Translations under genes and position numbers: made by a program
The notes under the pieces: generated by a model
What the model saw: only the letters and a program-made list of their open reading frames with translations
Databases searched by the model: none
What the model was told of the DNA's origin: nothing
Origin: Sapria himalayana
Taxonomy: Eukaryota > Streptophyta > Magnoliopsida > Malpighiales > Rafflesiaceae
Assembly: GCA_029783825.1 (NCBI GenBank)
Contig: JAREIK010002966.1
Span: 811,130-875,129, forward strand
Length of the DNA: 64,000 nt
Direction of reading: 5' to 3'
Shown here: positions 39,381-51,779 of the stretch, one piece after another
Position numbering within the stretch: the first letter of the stretch is position 1
Layout: every line of letters begins with the position of its first letter

Positions 39381-40387
39381 CTGTCTTTCTGTCTATGTAT
39401 CTACCTATATGTCTATATGTCTATCTATCAATGTATCTTTTTATCTATTTGCCTTTTATGTATCTATCTATCTATCTATATATGCAAGTATCTATCTATT
39501 TAAATATCTATCTATTCGTCTATCTATCTATCTAACTAACTATCTATCTATCTAAGTATCTTTTAGTCTATCTATCTATCTATCTATCTGTCTGTCTGTC
39601 TATCTATCTATCAGTCAATTTGTCTATGTATCTATCTGTCTATTAGTCTATTTGTCTATCTATCTATTTATATATCTATCTATTTATATATCTATCTATC
39701 TATCTATCTATCGATTTATCTTTCTATATGTCAATCTATCTAATTATCATAATATTTATCTATATGTCTATCTATCTGTCTATCTAGCTGTCTATCTATC
39801 TATTCGACTATCTTTTTATTTGTCTATCTATCTATCTATTTGTATATCTTTCGATATATCTATCTATCAATTTAACTATTTAAATATCTATCAATATATA
39901 TATATATATATATATATCAATCTTTCTATCAATTTGTATACCTATTTATCTATCTATCAATATGTCAATTTTTGTATCTGTCAATCTATATATCTAATTA
40001 TCTATCAATCTGTATATCTATCTATCTATCTTTTTATCTATCCATATATCTGTCTATCTATCTATCTGTCCATCTTTTTATCTATCTTTATATATCTCAA
40101 TCTATCTATATATCTATCTATCAGTCTATCTGCTATCTCTCTATCTATATAATTATCTATCTTTATGTCTATCAATATATGTGTCTATCAATTTATATGT
40201 CTATCTTTTCAATCTGTCTATCTTTCTATCTATCTATCTTTCTATCTGTCTATCTTTCTATCTTCCTATCTGTCTATCTATCTATCTATTTATTTATCTA
40301 TCTATGTGTCTATTTGTCTATCTGTCAATTTGTATATCAGTCTAAGTGTCTATCTATCTATATTTTTATTTGTCTTATCTTTATCTT

Positions 40388-40402
<15 letters not shown>

Positions 40403-40424
<22 letters not shown>

Positions 40425-40432
40425 ATGTGTGT
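40403..40432 (+). repeat. (TG)n microsatellite
   Basis: A TG run directly after an (AT)n run inside array 2. Confidence 0.85.
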
Positions 40433-40744
40433 AATATCTATAATATCTATCTTTCTATCTATTTGTGTAACTATATATTTTCTATATGTCTATCAATCTA
40501 CTAATCAAAGAATTAATCAATCAATCTATTAATCAAATTATTTATCTTTCTAACTAACTAACTATCTATCTTTGTATTTTCTATCTATCTATAATATTAG
40601 TCTTTTTTTTCTTTTTTTCTATCTATTTTTATATCTGTCTATCTTTTTTTCTTTCAATATGGTTATCAATCTATGTGGCTATCTAATGATATGTATATCT
40701 TTTTATCGTGTTTTGTACTAAACTATTTCATTTATAATAACAAA

Positions 40745-40905
40745 TTTAAAAATTAAGTTGGGTTTCAAAAATATGCCCAAACTAGCATGTCTGGGAATAA
40801 TGTGGCAAAGCTATCATTGTGAAAGGAAGCCATTGCCAGGCTGTTACTTTTTTAAAATCATAGGTCGACATTATGAATGTCGGCTTTATAGAATCAGTTT
40901 AACAA
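40745..40905 (+). mobile_element. Solo arm of the foldback element
   Basis: GTTTCAAAAATATGCCCAAA, GGGAATAATGTGGCAAAGC, ATCATTGTGAAAGG and GACATTATGAATGTCGGC match the right arm of the 22970-23955 element in complement. The C-rich repeat and GAGCTC core are absent. It lies between array 2 and the CACTA tnpA relic. Confidence 0.72.
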
Positions 40906-41076
40906 AACAAAACAAAAGATTCATATTTTAATGACTTTCAGGTAAAAATAACAAAACAAAAGAATTGAAAAATAATTATCTAATTACTTAACTTTTATGT
41001 TGGTTATTATTCAAGCAGTAAATAATTATGTTCTTATTGTTAATATAAATTCTTTTGTCATTTTTCTACTTTATAG

Positions 41077-42240
41077 AATCAATGCACATGGGCACTCAAA
41101 TTTGATGGAAAGATAAAGTCATTATGGGAGATCAAAGCTGCTCAACAGCATTCTGATTTTGTCCATAAATTAAAGAAAATGAAAGCAAGACCTATTTTTA
41201 TATCCGAGGAAGACTGGCCCGAGTGGCTTAATTATTGGGAGGAGCCAGATGTGAAGAAAAATCAGATATTGCCAGGAAAAATCGACGAAGTTAGGTTGCT
41301 GGACTAGGTATAGGAATCTGTCAACACACAGGAGGTTCGAAGTAGAGCATTGAGCACGCTCGAGATTTTGTACAAATTTAAAATTCTAAACATATCTATA
41401 TTTTGTGGTTGTCCTAATAGTCTAATAATTATAATCTCTGCATGGTATTAATAATTTTGTTAAATTTTGTTATCATTTGTTTTTTTATGAATTAATAAAA
41501 ACATATTCTAGGATGGAGAATTGGGTCAAGATCCAAATTTTTATGAGACTTTCAAAAAGATGCATGTGAAGAAAGTGGATGGTCAGTATGTTGACAATAA
41601 TTCTTAGATGATTGTAGTAAGAAATTATAATATTAATTAGAATTTATCAAACTACAGTACATTTTGAAAATTATTTTGAATGCAAAATATTTATTTTATT
41701 TTTTGTAAATCTAGAATAGTTTTTATCTCTATTTTATCTCAGGATATAATAGAGGAACTTGTGATAGCTGCTAATCAATAAGTTGAGGGTTCTATGGATC
41801 TTCTACCAATTGACTATGATCCTATTTATTTTGAGACAATTGGAGGTCGAAAGAAGCAGCGAGTGTACGGAATCAGTTCTAAGGGAGTGGCAATTTGTTG
41901 TAGCAGTCATGCTTCTAATTCATCCGTATCAGCAATAGTGGAATAGGTGGTCGAACAACAAGTATTGGAAGCAAATGAATGTATTATAGATATGGAAACT
42001 GAAATGAAAAAGAAGGATGAGCAGATAACTAATTTGATGGAAGAAATGCAAGAAAATAAAGAATTTAAAAAAAACAATGCAACAGTAGATGTCCTATATG
42101 GAGTCACAGGTAGCAGCATTGGCGCATCAGATAGCATTTTGAGATCCAGCTGTGAATCCTCATAGGAGAGGCAAGCATTCCCTACAAATTATGAGGATGA
42201 TTGAGTATGAGAATTATTTCTGAACTATTATTTATTTTTG
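41077..42240 (+). pseudogene. CACTA tnpA-like (Transposase_24) gene relic, element W
   Basis: Three exons with usable splice sites. Exon 1 starts at 41077 after TTTATAG and reads NQCTWALKFDG, EEDWPEWLNYWEEP, then NTQEVRSRALSTLEI, with two stops. Exon 2 (41512-41608) reads DGELGQDPNFYETFKKMHVK and VDGQYVDNNS. Exon 3 (41743-42165, perhaps to 42235) reads PIDYDPIYFETIGGRKKQRV and YGISS, then a charged helical tail with EMKKKDEQITNLMEEMQ. The GGRKK.RVYG motif is characteristic of plant Ptta/En/Spm Transposase_24 proteins. It matches element Y at 25290-26500. No tnpD precedes it, because array 2 and the foldback arm lie where it should be. Confidence 0.82.
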
Positions 42241-42689
42241 TCTATGTGTAGCAAATAATTTTGATATTTTTTGCAATTTTCAATTTTTTTTATTCTAGTT
42301 TTATTCTTTGCTTTTCCAATAAACCAAATTATGAATCTTTGTAGGACACATTTTGTGAGAGAAAAGAAAAAATCTTGATTCAAAGGATTCAAACATTACC
42401 ACGGTCCTTCCAATGCATGTGTCTCATATTTACCTATTTCAGCTTTGTCAAAAAGAGGGGTAGCTTATCTTATCTTTATTATTCTAAAAATATTTTATTT
42501 TTGCACTCTCTTTATCTCTAAACATAATTGCTGGACATCTTTTGGATTTTTGTTAAAGCTGTATGATAATCAACATTAATTTGTGTTTGTTTATGTCTAT
42601 ATTATTTGTTTTTATATATCTGTGAATATGTTTTTGTCTCTGAATTTTTTGGTAGAGTTTTAGCCTATTATAGGTATGTAAATGTATAT
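42241..42689 (+). other. 3' untranslated-like block, element W
   Basis: From CCAATGCATGTGTCTCATAT (about 42410) to TTTTAGCCTATTATAGG (about 42659) this matches 55628-55896 in element Z and, in complement, 24800-24955 in element Y. Conservation without an open frame suggests a transcribed 3' region or a processing signal. Confidence 0.6.
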
Positions 42690-43010
42690 TTTCAGCAGCG
42701 ATAGCGACGACTAGTGACGACAGCAATGATAGTGATAAAAGTAGAAGCGGCGGCCGCAGCGGCATCAGCAGCCATGGCGGCATCATCGGCCATGGCGGCA
42801 TTAGCGGCCGCATCGGCATCAACGATCGCAGAGGCAATGGCGGCCAACGCCGCAGCAGCGGCGGTGTCAGCAGTAGTGGCGGTGGTGTCTGCGGCAAAAC
42901 CGACAGTTGTGGTAGCAGTAGCCACATCGACAGTGGTAGTGGTAGTGACAGTAGAATTAGTGGTAGAAGTGGCAGGAGTAGCGGGAGCAGTAGTAACAAC
43001 AACAAATGCG
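42690..43010. repeat. GCGGCA/GTGGTA-type trinucleotide repeat block
   Basis: Imperfect GCN/GTN triplets are open on both strands by composition (Ala/Val on plus, Ala/Thr or Leu/Pro on minus). It is locally GC-rich. Equivalent blocks lie at 43770-44120 and 57105-57395. Confidence 0.82.
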
Positions 43011-43205
43011 GTATATACATACGGATATAGTCAATATATACATACATATAATACTACAGTAATTTATGTACATATATACTGAGTATATATGTACTCCGTA
43101 TATATGTGCACTTAATACTCTAATTTATATGTACAATTTACTAAAGTAATATATGTACGAGTGAAATACTAGTATATATGTACATATTTACTGCAGTAAT
43201 ATATA
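43010..43205. repeat. TATAC near-palindrome repeats (element W)
   Basis: ATATACTGAGTATATATGTA-type units directly follow the trinucleotide block, the same order as in element Z (57400-57570). Confidence 0.75.
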
Positions 43206-43214
43206 TTTATCAAA

Positions 43215-43459
43215 ACATAGTTTTTTTTATTTATTTTGATTTGATTTGGTGGTTTAAATTTCGTACAAATATGGTACCGCATAGTTTCCCATACGAAGCT
43301 TGTATAAGTGAAGACATATTTCAACAAACATGGTGCACCTTGACTCGAATAGCATTTTTTCAGTGGAAAGTTGGAGATCGGAGGAGCAGAGGGAACGAAA
43401 GCAATATCAATGCATTGATAGATTATACTTTATGCACAGTCGGTAGATACATTGATTAA
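43215..43459 (+). other. Conserved pre-terminal block, element W (possible small ORF)
   Basis: This is nearly collinear with 57610-57834 of element Z. In the same frame both give MVP..., then a GDRRSRG/GDRRRRG motif, ESN(I/V)N and YTLCTVGRYID, followed by a stop. The W copy is open from 43178. The Z copy has one stop, where TGG has become TGA. I do not recognise the peptide. It could be a terminal exon of a captured gene or chance conservation of DNA. Confidence 0.45.
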
Positions 43460-43769
43460 TAAAATGTAATATATTTTTTATTATTTTATTGTTTTAGTTA
43501 TTTAAAATATTATATTAGAATAAGTTATTAAATGATTTTTTTGTTTAATTTAAAATTTTAATTTATAGTTTCTATTTTATTAAATTTAATTTAAATATAT
43601 TAAATTATTTTATTAAATTTTTGTTGAAACTGTATGATGATCAACTGTAATTTTTGTTTGGTTCATGTCTATAATAACTATTTTTATATATCGTTTAATA
43701 TGGTTGCATTTTTCCAAATTTTTTTGGGTAGAGTTTTTGCATATTATTGGCATGTAAAAGCCTATTATC
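43460..43769 (+). other. AT-rich spacer and second partial copy of the 3' block
   Basis: Positions 43460-43615 are AT-rich, like 57835-57985. Positions 43615-43765 repeat the 3' untranslated-like block (AAACTGTATGATGATCAAC, GGGTAGAGTTTTTGCATATT), so the 3' part of the element is partly duplicated in tandem. Confidence 0.55.
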
Positions 43770-44125
43770 AGCAATAGTAGCCACGACAATGGTAGTAGCC
43801 ATGGCAGTGATGGCAGTGGTGGAAATGGTGCCAGAAGCTGCAGCGGTGGCAGTGGCAGCAGCAGAGGTGGTAATGGTAGTTGCGGCATCGGCAGCGGCAA
43901 CAGCGGCGGCAGCATTGGTAGCAGTAGTAGTGATGGTAGCAGTTGTAGCAGAGGTAGTGGAGGCAACGGAGGAAGCAGAGGAAGCGGCAGCATTAGTGGC
44001 CAGCGGCGGCGGTGACAGGGGTGGCAGCAGTAGTGGCAATGGTGGTAGTGGCGGTAGTTGCAACGGCGGTAGTGGAAGCAGCCTCGGTAGCGGCGACTGC
44101 ACCGCAGTGGCAGTAGCACCTGCCA
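43770..44125. repeat. Second trinucleotide repeat block, element W
   Basis: GTGGCAG/GGTAGCAG triplet-type sequence, open on both strands, preceded by the same 3' block as the first copy. It is cut off at about 44130 by the (TAGA)n array. Confidence 0.82.
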
Positions 44126-44129
44126 AATA

Positions 44130-47110
44130 TAAAGATACATAGACAAATAAATAAATACATAGACAGATAGATAATTAGATAAAAAGAAAGTTAGACATAT
44201 ATACAGATATAAAGATAATTAGACAAACATATTGATAGTTTGACAAATAGATAGATAGACAAATATATCGATAGACAAAAAAAATTGATGGATAGATAGA
44301 TAGATGGATAGATGGATAGAAAGATAGATGGATATACAACTATATAGATATATAGACTGATAAATAGACAAAGAAAAAGATAGATAGAGAGAAAGATAGA
44401 TTGGTAGATAGATAAATAAACAAATAAATAGATAAATAGATTGATAGATAGACATATTGACAAATATATACGTACACATATAGATTGATAGACATATAAA
44501 TAGATATATAGACAGATAGATAAATATATAGATAGATATATAGTTAGATAGATAGATACATAGGCATATCGATAGACAAATAGATACACAGATAGATATA
44601 CAAATAGATAGACAAATAGATAGAAATATAGATACACAAATAAATATAATAAAAGATAGACAGACATATAGAAAGATAAGTAGATAGACTGATAAATAGA
44701 CAAATAGACATAGAGATATCTAAACAGATAGAAAGTTAAATAGACATATAGAAATACAGAAAGATAAATAGATAGATAGATAGATGGAAAAATAGATAGA
44801 AAGATAGATAAAAATATAGATAGTCAGATAGATAGATAGACATGCAGATAGACAGACAATAAATAGTCAAATAGAAAGTCAATTAAAAAGACTCGTAGCT
44901 AGATAGATAAATAAAAAGGAAGATGAATAGATAGATAGATATATGGATGTATAGATAGACATAATAGATAGTCATATAGATAGATAGAAAGATGGATAGA
45001 TAGATACATAGATAGATAGATAAATGAATAAATAAACTGTCAGATAGATAGATAGATAGATATATATATATATATATATATATATAGATACATAGATTGA
45101 TAGATAAGCAGATAGATAGATAAATACATATGTATATAGTTAGAATAATTGATTGATAGACAACTTGATAATTAGAATAATAGATAGATTGATAGACATA
45201 TTTAAGACAATTTGATAGATAGATTGATAGATAGATAGATAGAAAGATAGATAGACAGATTGATAAACATATAGATAGATAGATAAATATATAAATATAA
45301 ATAAATATAGAAAGATAGGCAGACAGACAGATAGATAAATAGGTAGAAGGATAGTTAGATAGACATATAGATATGCAGATTGATAGATAGATAGATAAAC
45401 ATATAGATGAAAAAAAAGATATATAGATAGATAAAAAGATAGATATAGATAAATAGATAAATATATTGATAGACAAATAGATTGATAGATATATAGACAA
45501 ATAGATAGATAGATTAATAGATAGATTGAAAGATAGAAAGAAAGATACAAAGACAGACAAATAAGATAGAAAAACAAATAGACATATAGATAGAAATATA
45601 TATAGACATATAGATAGATAGATATATAGACATATAGATATAGAGATAGATAGACAAATAGATAGATATATAGAGAGATAGATAGACAAATAGATAGATA
45701 TTTATATAGATAGATGGAAAAAAACATTTAGATATAAAAATAAATTGATTGATATATAGATAGATTGATAGAAAGATATATAATCAAATAGATAGGACAA
45801 ATATAGACAAATATATAGAGAGAGATAAAAAAAGACAAATAGATAGGCAAATAATAGATGGAGAACTATATAGATAGACAGATAGATTAATAGATAGATA
45901 AAGATATAGATAGATAATTGATTGAATGATTGACACATAGGCTATTAAGATATATAGATAGATAGATAGATAGTTAGGCAAATAGATGTACAAACATATT
46001 AGATTGATTGATAGAAGATTTATAGATAGATAGATAGTTAGTTAGTTAGATAAACAAATAGATAGACAGTAAGATAGATAAAGAGATAAATAGATAGACA
46101 AATAGATAGTTAGATAGATAGACAGATAATATATATACGTAGTAAAATAGTTTGACATTTAGAAGAAAGAGAGATAGATTATTGATAGATAGTTAAATAG
46201 ATAGATAGACACTATATATAGATAGATTGATAGATAGATAGTTAGATAGAAAGATAGAAGAGAGAGAGAAAGATAACTGATAAATAGACAGATATATAGA
46301 TCGATAGATAGACAGATAAATAGACGGAAAGATAGACAGATAGATAAATATATAATAGATAAAAATATATGTAGACATATTGATTGATAGATAATAAAAT
46401 AGGGAGATAGGTATTCTTGGTTGATATATAGACTGATTGATACATTTATAGATAGATTGATAAATAGATGATAAACAAATTGATAGATAGTTTAATAGAT
46501 ATATTGATAGACCAGATAAAATAAGATATATAGATAGTATATAGATAAACACATATAGGCAGATAGATAAAAAGATAGATCGACAGATAGATAGATAGAT
46601 AGACTTTAGAAAGATATGTAGATAGATAGATTGATAGATTGACATATAGATTGACATATATATAGAAAGAAAGAAAGATATATAGATATATAGATAGACA
46701 GCTAGATTAATTGATAGACATATAGATCGATTGATATATAGATATACAAATAGTTAGATAGATAGATAGAAAGATAGATTAACAAATAGATAGATTGATA
46801 GAAAAATAGATATACATATATAAAGATAGATAGATATATAGATAGAAAGATAAACATATAAATATACAGATATATTGATTGATATATAGATAGAGAGATT
46901 GACTGATAGATAGAAAGATAGAGATATAGATAGAAAAATATTAGAAAGATAGATAGACAAATAGTTAAATAGATAGATAAATAGATAGATAGATATAAAG
47001 ATATATAGATAGAGATATATAGATTGTATACACAATAATAATACAATATAGATAGATAGATAGATAGATAAAAGAGAGATAGATAGATAGACACATAGAT
47101 AGTTTGATAA

Positions 47111-47141
<31 letters not shown>

Positions 47142-47920
47142 GTTACATAGAAATATAGATAGATAAATATATAGATACACAGACAGATAGACACATAGAT
47201 AAACACATGGATAGATATATAGATAGACAAATCGAAATGCAAATAGATAGATATATAGAAATATAGTTAAAGAGTTAGATATCAATACAAATAGTTAGAT
47301 AGATAGATAGACAAATAGATAGATAGATAGATAGACAGATATACATATAGATAGACATAAAAATAAATATATAGATAGATAGACAAATAGATAGAAAGAT
47401 TGACAGACAAAGAGACACAAAGTTCGGTAGATAGATAGATAGATAGATAAAAAGATAAACAGATAGACATTCTTATAGATATATAGATAGATAGATAGAT
47501 AATCAGATAAACATATAGATAGACACATAGATAGATAATTAGATAGACAAATAGAAAAGCAAATAGATAGATATATATTAATATAGATAAAGAGTTAGAT
47601 ATCAATAAAAATAGATAGATAGATAGATAGACATAAAAATTGACATATAGAAAGACAGATAAATAGATAAAAAGAATGATAGACAAATTGACACAGAGTT
47701 AGGTAGATAGATAGATATATAAAAAGATATACAGATAGATAGTCATATAGATAGATAGATAGATAATCAGATAAATAGACAGATAGACACATAGATACAC
47801 ATATAGATAGATAAACACATAGACAGACATACAAACAAATTGATAGAAAGACAGATACACAAATAGATAGACAAGAAGATAGACAAACAAATTGACAGAT
47901 ATATATACATATAGATAAAC

Positions 47921-47955
<35 letters not shown>

Positions 47956-48242
47956 AAGATTGATAGACAAATAGACAAATAGATAGATAGTCAGATAGAA
48001 TGATAGATAGATAGATCGAAATATAGATTCAAATATAGATAGACAAGTAGATAGACAAACAAATAGATAGATATATAGAAAGATAAATAGAAAGATAGAT
48101 AAAAATACATTTAGATAGAGTGATAGATAGATAGTTAAATAGATATATAGATAGACATATTGACACAAAGAAATAAAGATATTTAGACATATAGACAGAG
48201 AGCTATTTAGACAGATTAATAGATAGATAGATATATAGCTAG

Positions 48243-48286
<44 letters not shown>

Positions 48287-48495
48287 ATAGATAGTCACAA
48301 AAAAAGATAGATAGATAGTAGATACACAGATAGATAGACAGATAGACATGTTGATAGTAATAAAATAGATTGACAGATAGACATACAGATCGACAAATAG
48401 ATAGACAGAAAGATAAACATGCATATATAAAGATAGATAGATAGATATATAGATAAATAGATAGATAAAAGAATAGATTAAAAACAAATAGACAA
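44130..48495 (-). repeat. Imperfect (TAGA)n tetranucleotide array 3, ~4.4 kb
   Basis: The same repeat as arrays 1 and 2 but with the purine-rich strand on plus, i.e. inverted. (AT)n runs occur near 45060 and 48246. The right border meets the 5' region of element Z, which is also inverted relative to copies A to C. Open frames of the minus strand (Ser-Ile-Tyr-Leu type) are artefacts. Confidence 0.95.
47270..47730 (-). repeat. Higher-order duplication inside array 3 (~320-bp period)
   Basis: AGAGTTAGATATCAATA occurs at 47271 and 47591. Both are preceded by CAAATAGATAGATATATA-type sequence and followed by a matching GACACARAGTT..GGTAGATAG block (about 47410 and 47690). It is a block duplication rather than single-unit slippage. 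Confidence 0.68.
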
Positions 48496-48509
48496 ATAGA
48501 TTATACAAA

Positions 48510-49570
48510 AAAAATTATCTAAATAAGGACTAAAAAAACTTTTTTTATGATGTATTAATTTTAAAAATATATATATATAAAATTTTTCTAAACTTTTAAT
48601 TAAAGTAACATTACATAATTAATTCATAAGTATAATAATTTTTTTCGATATTTTAAATATTAAATTAACATACACTAAAATTTTTACTAATATAAATATA
48701 AAATTATTCATTGTATTATAAAATATAAAATATTTTCAAAAAAATTTAAATTGACAAATAAACTAGTAAATATTAATATTATTATAAGAATAAAAAAAAT
48801 TATATGATTATAGGAAACTTTTTAAAAAATTAATACAAAATTAAAAAATCATTAAATATAATAAAAATATAAAATTTTTCAATAAAGATAAAAAAAATTA
48901 ATTAATATTTTAAAATAAATACATAAATATTTGCTCCTACTAAAATTTATAAGAATTAAACAATTGAGTAATATTTTTACTATTAGCTTTTAATATTATG
49001 TCTTTATAAAAATAATAAATATAATTTTTTTTGAATTATATTCTCACTTTAAGTAATTTTTTGAATTTAAAAAATTAATAATGATATCAAATAATATGAA
49101 ATTTTATGCCTTAACAATTATTTCATATTATCATCATAAAAATTAATATAAATACTTAAGAATTTATAACCATAAAATATAAATATATATATATTTTTTA
49201 ACATTAAGAGTATTTTATAACTCTTAGGAGAGTGCCTAGAAGACAAATAATCTTTTCATGTAAGTCTTATTTTATGAACTTTGTTAATTTTGTAACTATT
49301 TGATATTTTTTTATAAGGCTAAACATATATATATATTTTAAATTATTTATATATTTATTGTTTAATTAATATTATAATAAAAAATTGTAAGGTGTTTATT
49401 TTTCATGTGTACCTTGCTACACGCACATTAATTTTATTGAACAATTTTTTATAGTAAATAAAATAAATGAGTCTTTTTAGCTTATATATATATATATATA
49501 TTGTTTATTTAATGTTTTAATAATTAATAATATAATTATTTTTGTAATATATATATATATTCACTTATTG
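48510..49570 (+). mobile_element. CACTA family 1, 5' terminal region, copy D (inverted)
   Basis: The reverse complement matches copies A to C (for example CTTAAGAATTTATAACCATAA near 49155). The subterminal repeats and terminus are missing, with the break at array 3 near 48505. Confidence 0.75.
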
Positions 49571-50123
49571 TCGAGACTCGAAAGACAACTCTAACAAGTG
49601 AAGTGCAAGTCCTCCGCAGTCCACCATTTATCTCTCGACACTGATGCATCAAAATTTAATCGACGATAAACGATACTTTTTCATTGATTTGAGGTATGTT
49701 TTATACCCTAATTCTTCATCGAATATCTTAATGCAAGCATGTGCATTTTAATTATGTTATTTCTTTTATTGAAATCCTTCTTCATTAATCACCATGGTAT
49801 GCTTGGATTGCTTATATAAACTTATTCGTATACATACTCCATTCATTTGTGATATTATGAATTCTAATTGTGTGGATGTTTATGGTGCATAGTAGGTATG
49901 CCGACTTGATATCTACATCAATATACATAACTATATATAAATAGTATACATAAACTTAAGTGTATTTTATATAAGTGTATTTAAACATAACTATACATCA
50001 ATATGCATGTGTGATATAATTTGAATTTCTTCTTTAAGTGTATTTTACTATATCTATAGCTATAAAAATAGTATACATAAACATAACTATTTATAAATAT
50101 AACAACATATATTTAATATACAT

Positions 50124-50155
<32 letters not shown>

Positions 50156-50330
50156 TTATATATAAATGAATTTAACAATATGTATATCAACATATTACTA
50201 TATATAAATGTATTTATCAACATTAATACCTTTACATAGCCATATGTCTAATTATATTTAATTACATGAAAATTTATATAACTACATCTACAAGTATATC
50301 TACATGCTTCATAAACTTAATATCCATTCA
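49571..50330 (+). other. Linker plus reversed terminal unit of the ~570-bp array
   Basis: Positions 49571-49740 are less AT-rich (GAGACTCGAAAGACAACTC) and loosely match the 6030-6080 segment reversed. Positions 50170-50320 (ATGTATATCAACATATTACT, ACTACATCTACAAGTATA) are the divergent terminal array unit seen at 5340-5470 and 19880-20040. Confidence 0.55.
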
Positions 50331-51779
50331 TATCATTTATCTCATTTTGGATATTCTATAAATCTTTATCATTTTCCCATATATTTTAGGAACTTAAATT
50401 TAATTTTTTCAATCTTAAATGTTTTTTATTGTATTTTTATATGTGTGTATAAATCATTATGATTTAATATGTTTAGGGTTTGCATTTTTGTTTTACTTAA
50501 TATCATTTAACTAAAATTGATTTCTAATAAAATGTTCATTTGTTAAAATTTATTTTGTAAATTTCAAAACAAATAATAATATATTTGTGTAATAAATATT
50601 ATAAAAAATTTCTAAAATATATATGTGATGTAGTTTTAATTTACAAAGATAAAACTCTAAAAATAAAATTTATTTACAGAATAAAATTTGCACCTCATAA
50701 TATTTAATATGCTATATTTATTATAAATAAATAATGTCTGAAATGTATCTATTACTTACAAAAAAATATTGTAATGTATTAAATTTGAAAAAAAATTTAA
50801 AAATAATTATTTAAAAAAACAAATTCATATATTTAATGGTCATTTATATATTTTGAATAAAATAAAAAAAATAATTACTTGTTGAAAAATTTACTCTTCT
50901 ATTTATATGGTAATCTATTTTGTTTGAACATAATTAAAGAAATAATTGATTTTTGAAAAAATAATAAAGGCATGTATTTATATGCACTACATTATATTTG
51001 TTTGAATTGTAATGTTTCTAAAAATTTATTAATAACAATAAATAATAGGCTGAAATTTATCATAGACATTAATATTTTAATAAAAAAATAATATAGAAAA
51101 ATAAAAACAATATTATCTATTTATGAACTATATTTTAATTTTTAACATCATTGTAAATCCAAAATAATTTACAAATATGCTAACTTCATTTATTTATATG
51201 AGTATGATGATAGTTATTTTAATATAAATATTAAAAAAACAATAATTTGAATAAAATAGAAGCTTATATATTTAATTCATAATTTCATTTTATGCATTAA
51301 TATCCTCCACACACACACACACACACACACATATTTTTTTAAATATAAAGTATTTACAATATTTTATAAATTGTGTACAATATATAATATTTTATTTTAA
51401 TTAAATTTTCAAAATCAAAAAAATTTAAATACATTTACACACACACACACACACATATAATAGTTTTATGTATAACTTTAAAATATATTACGTATATAGG
51501 TATATGTATGTGTTTGTGTAGGTGTACAGTAGTAAATGCATTCATACAAATATATACACACTACTTTAAAAATGTAGATACATGTGTAAATATATACACA
51601 AGTACAAAAATGTGTATGCTATTATATAATGTATACTAATGTATATAGATGTTTAAATGTGTGTATGTGTGTAAGGCAGTGTATATGCACATTATATTCA
51701 TACATATATATGTAAATATCAATATTAATTTTGAGAAGAAAAATACTTGAGCACATAAATATTAACATGGTCCACAAAT
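50331..51779. other. AT-rich sequence with (CA)n microsatellites, no gene recognised
   Basis: (AC)n runs at about 51308-51332 and 51435-51456 and TATAC-like sequence at 51490-51720. No supported coding region. Confidence 0.5.

Larger units (their letters stand above)
30978..40710 (+). repeat. Imperfect (TCTA)n tetranucleotide array 2, ~9.7 kb
   Basis: This is the largest array in the window. It is mostly TCTA with TCTG, TTTA, TCAA and TATA variants, interspersed (AT)n runs (34049, 36889, 37468), an AAATAT block (37677-37752) and a (TG)n run (40403-40432). All long Ser/Ile/Tyr/Leu open frames in it are products of the 4-bp period. The left border interrupts a CACTA 5' end, and the right border meets the solo foldback arm at 40745. 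Confidence 0.95.

Noticed and set aside
31059..40532. Open frames up to 244 codons in array 2
   Set aside because: Same tetranucleotide artefact. Overlapping frames give the same peptide pattern.
30978..40710. CRISPR-like repeat-spacer array
   Set aside because: There is no constant repeat with unique spacers; the unit is a 4-bp microsatellite in a eukaryotic genome.
42692..44146. Ala/Val/Gly/Leu/Pro-rich open frames on both strands
   Set aside because: Trinucleotide repeats are open on both strands at once. No frame is preferred, and the equivalent block in element Z gives different residues.
44191..48508. Minus-strand open frames up to 268 codons in array 3
   Set aside because: Same artefact on the other strand, because the array is inverted.
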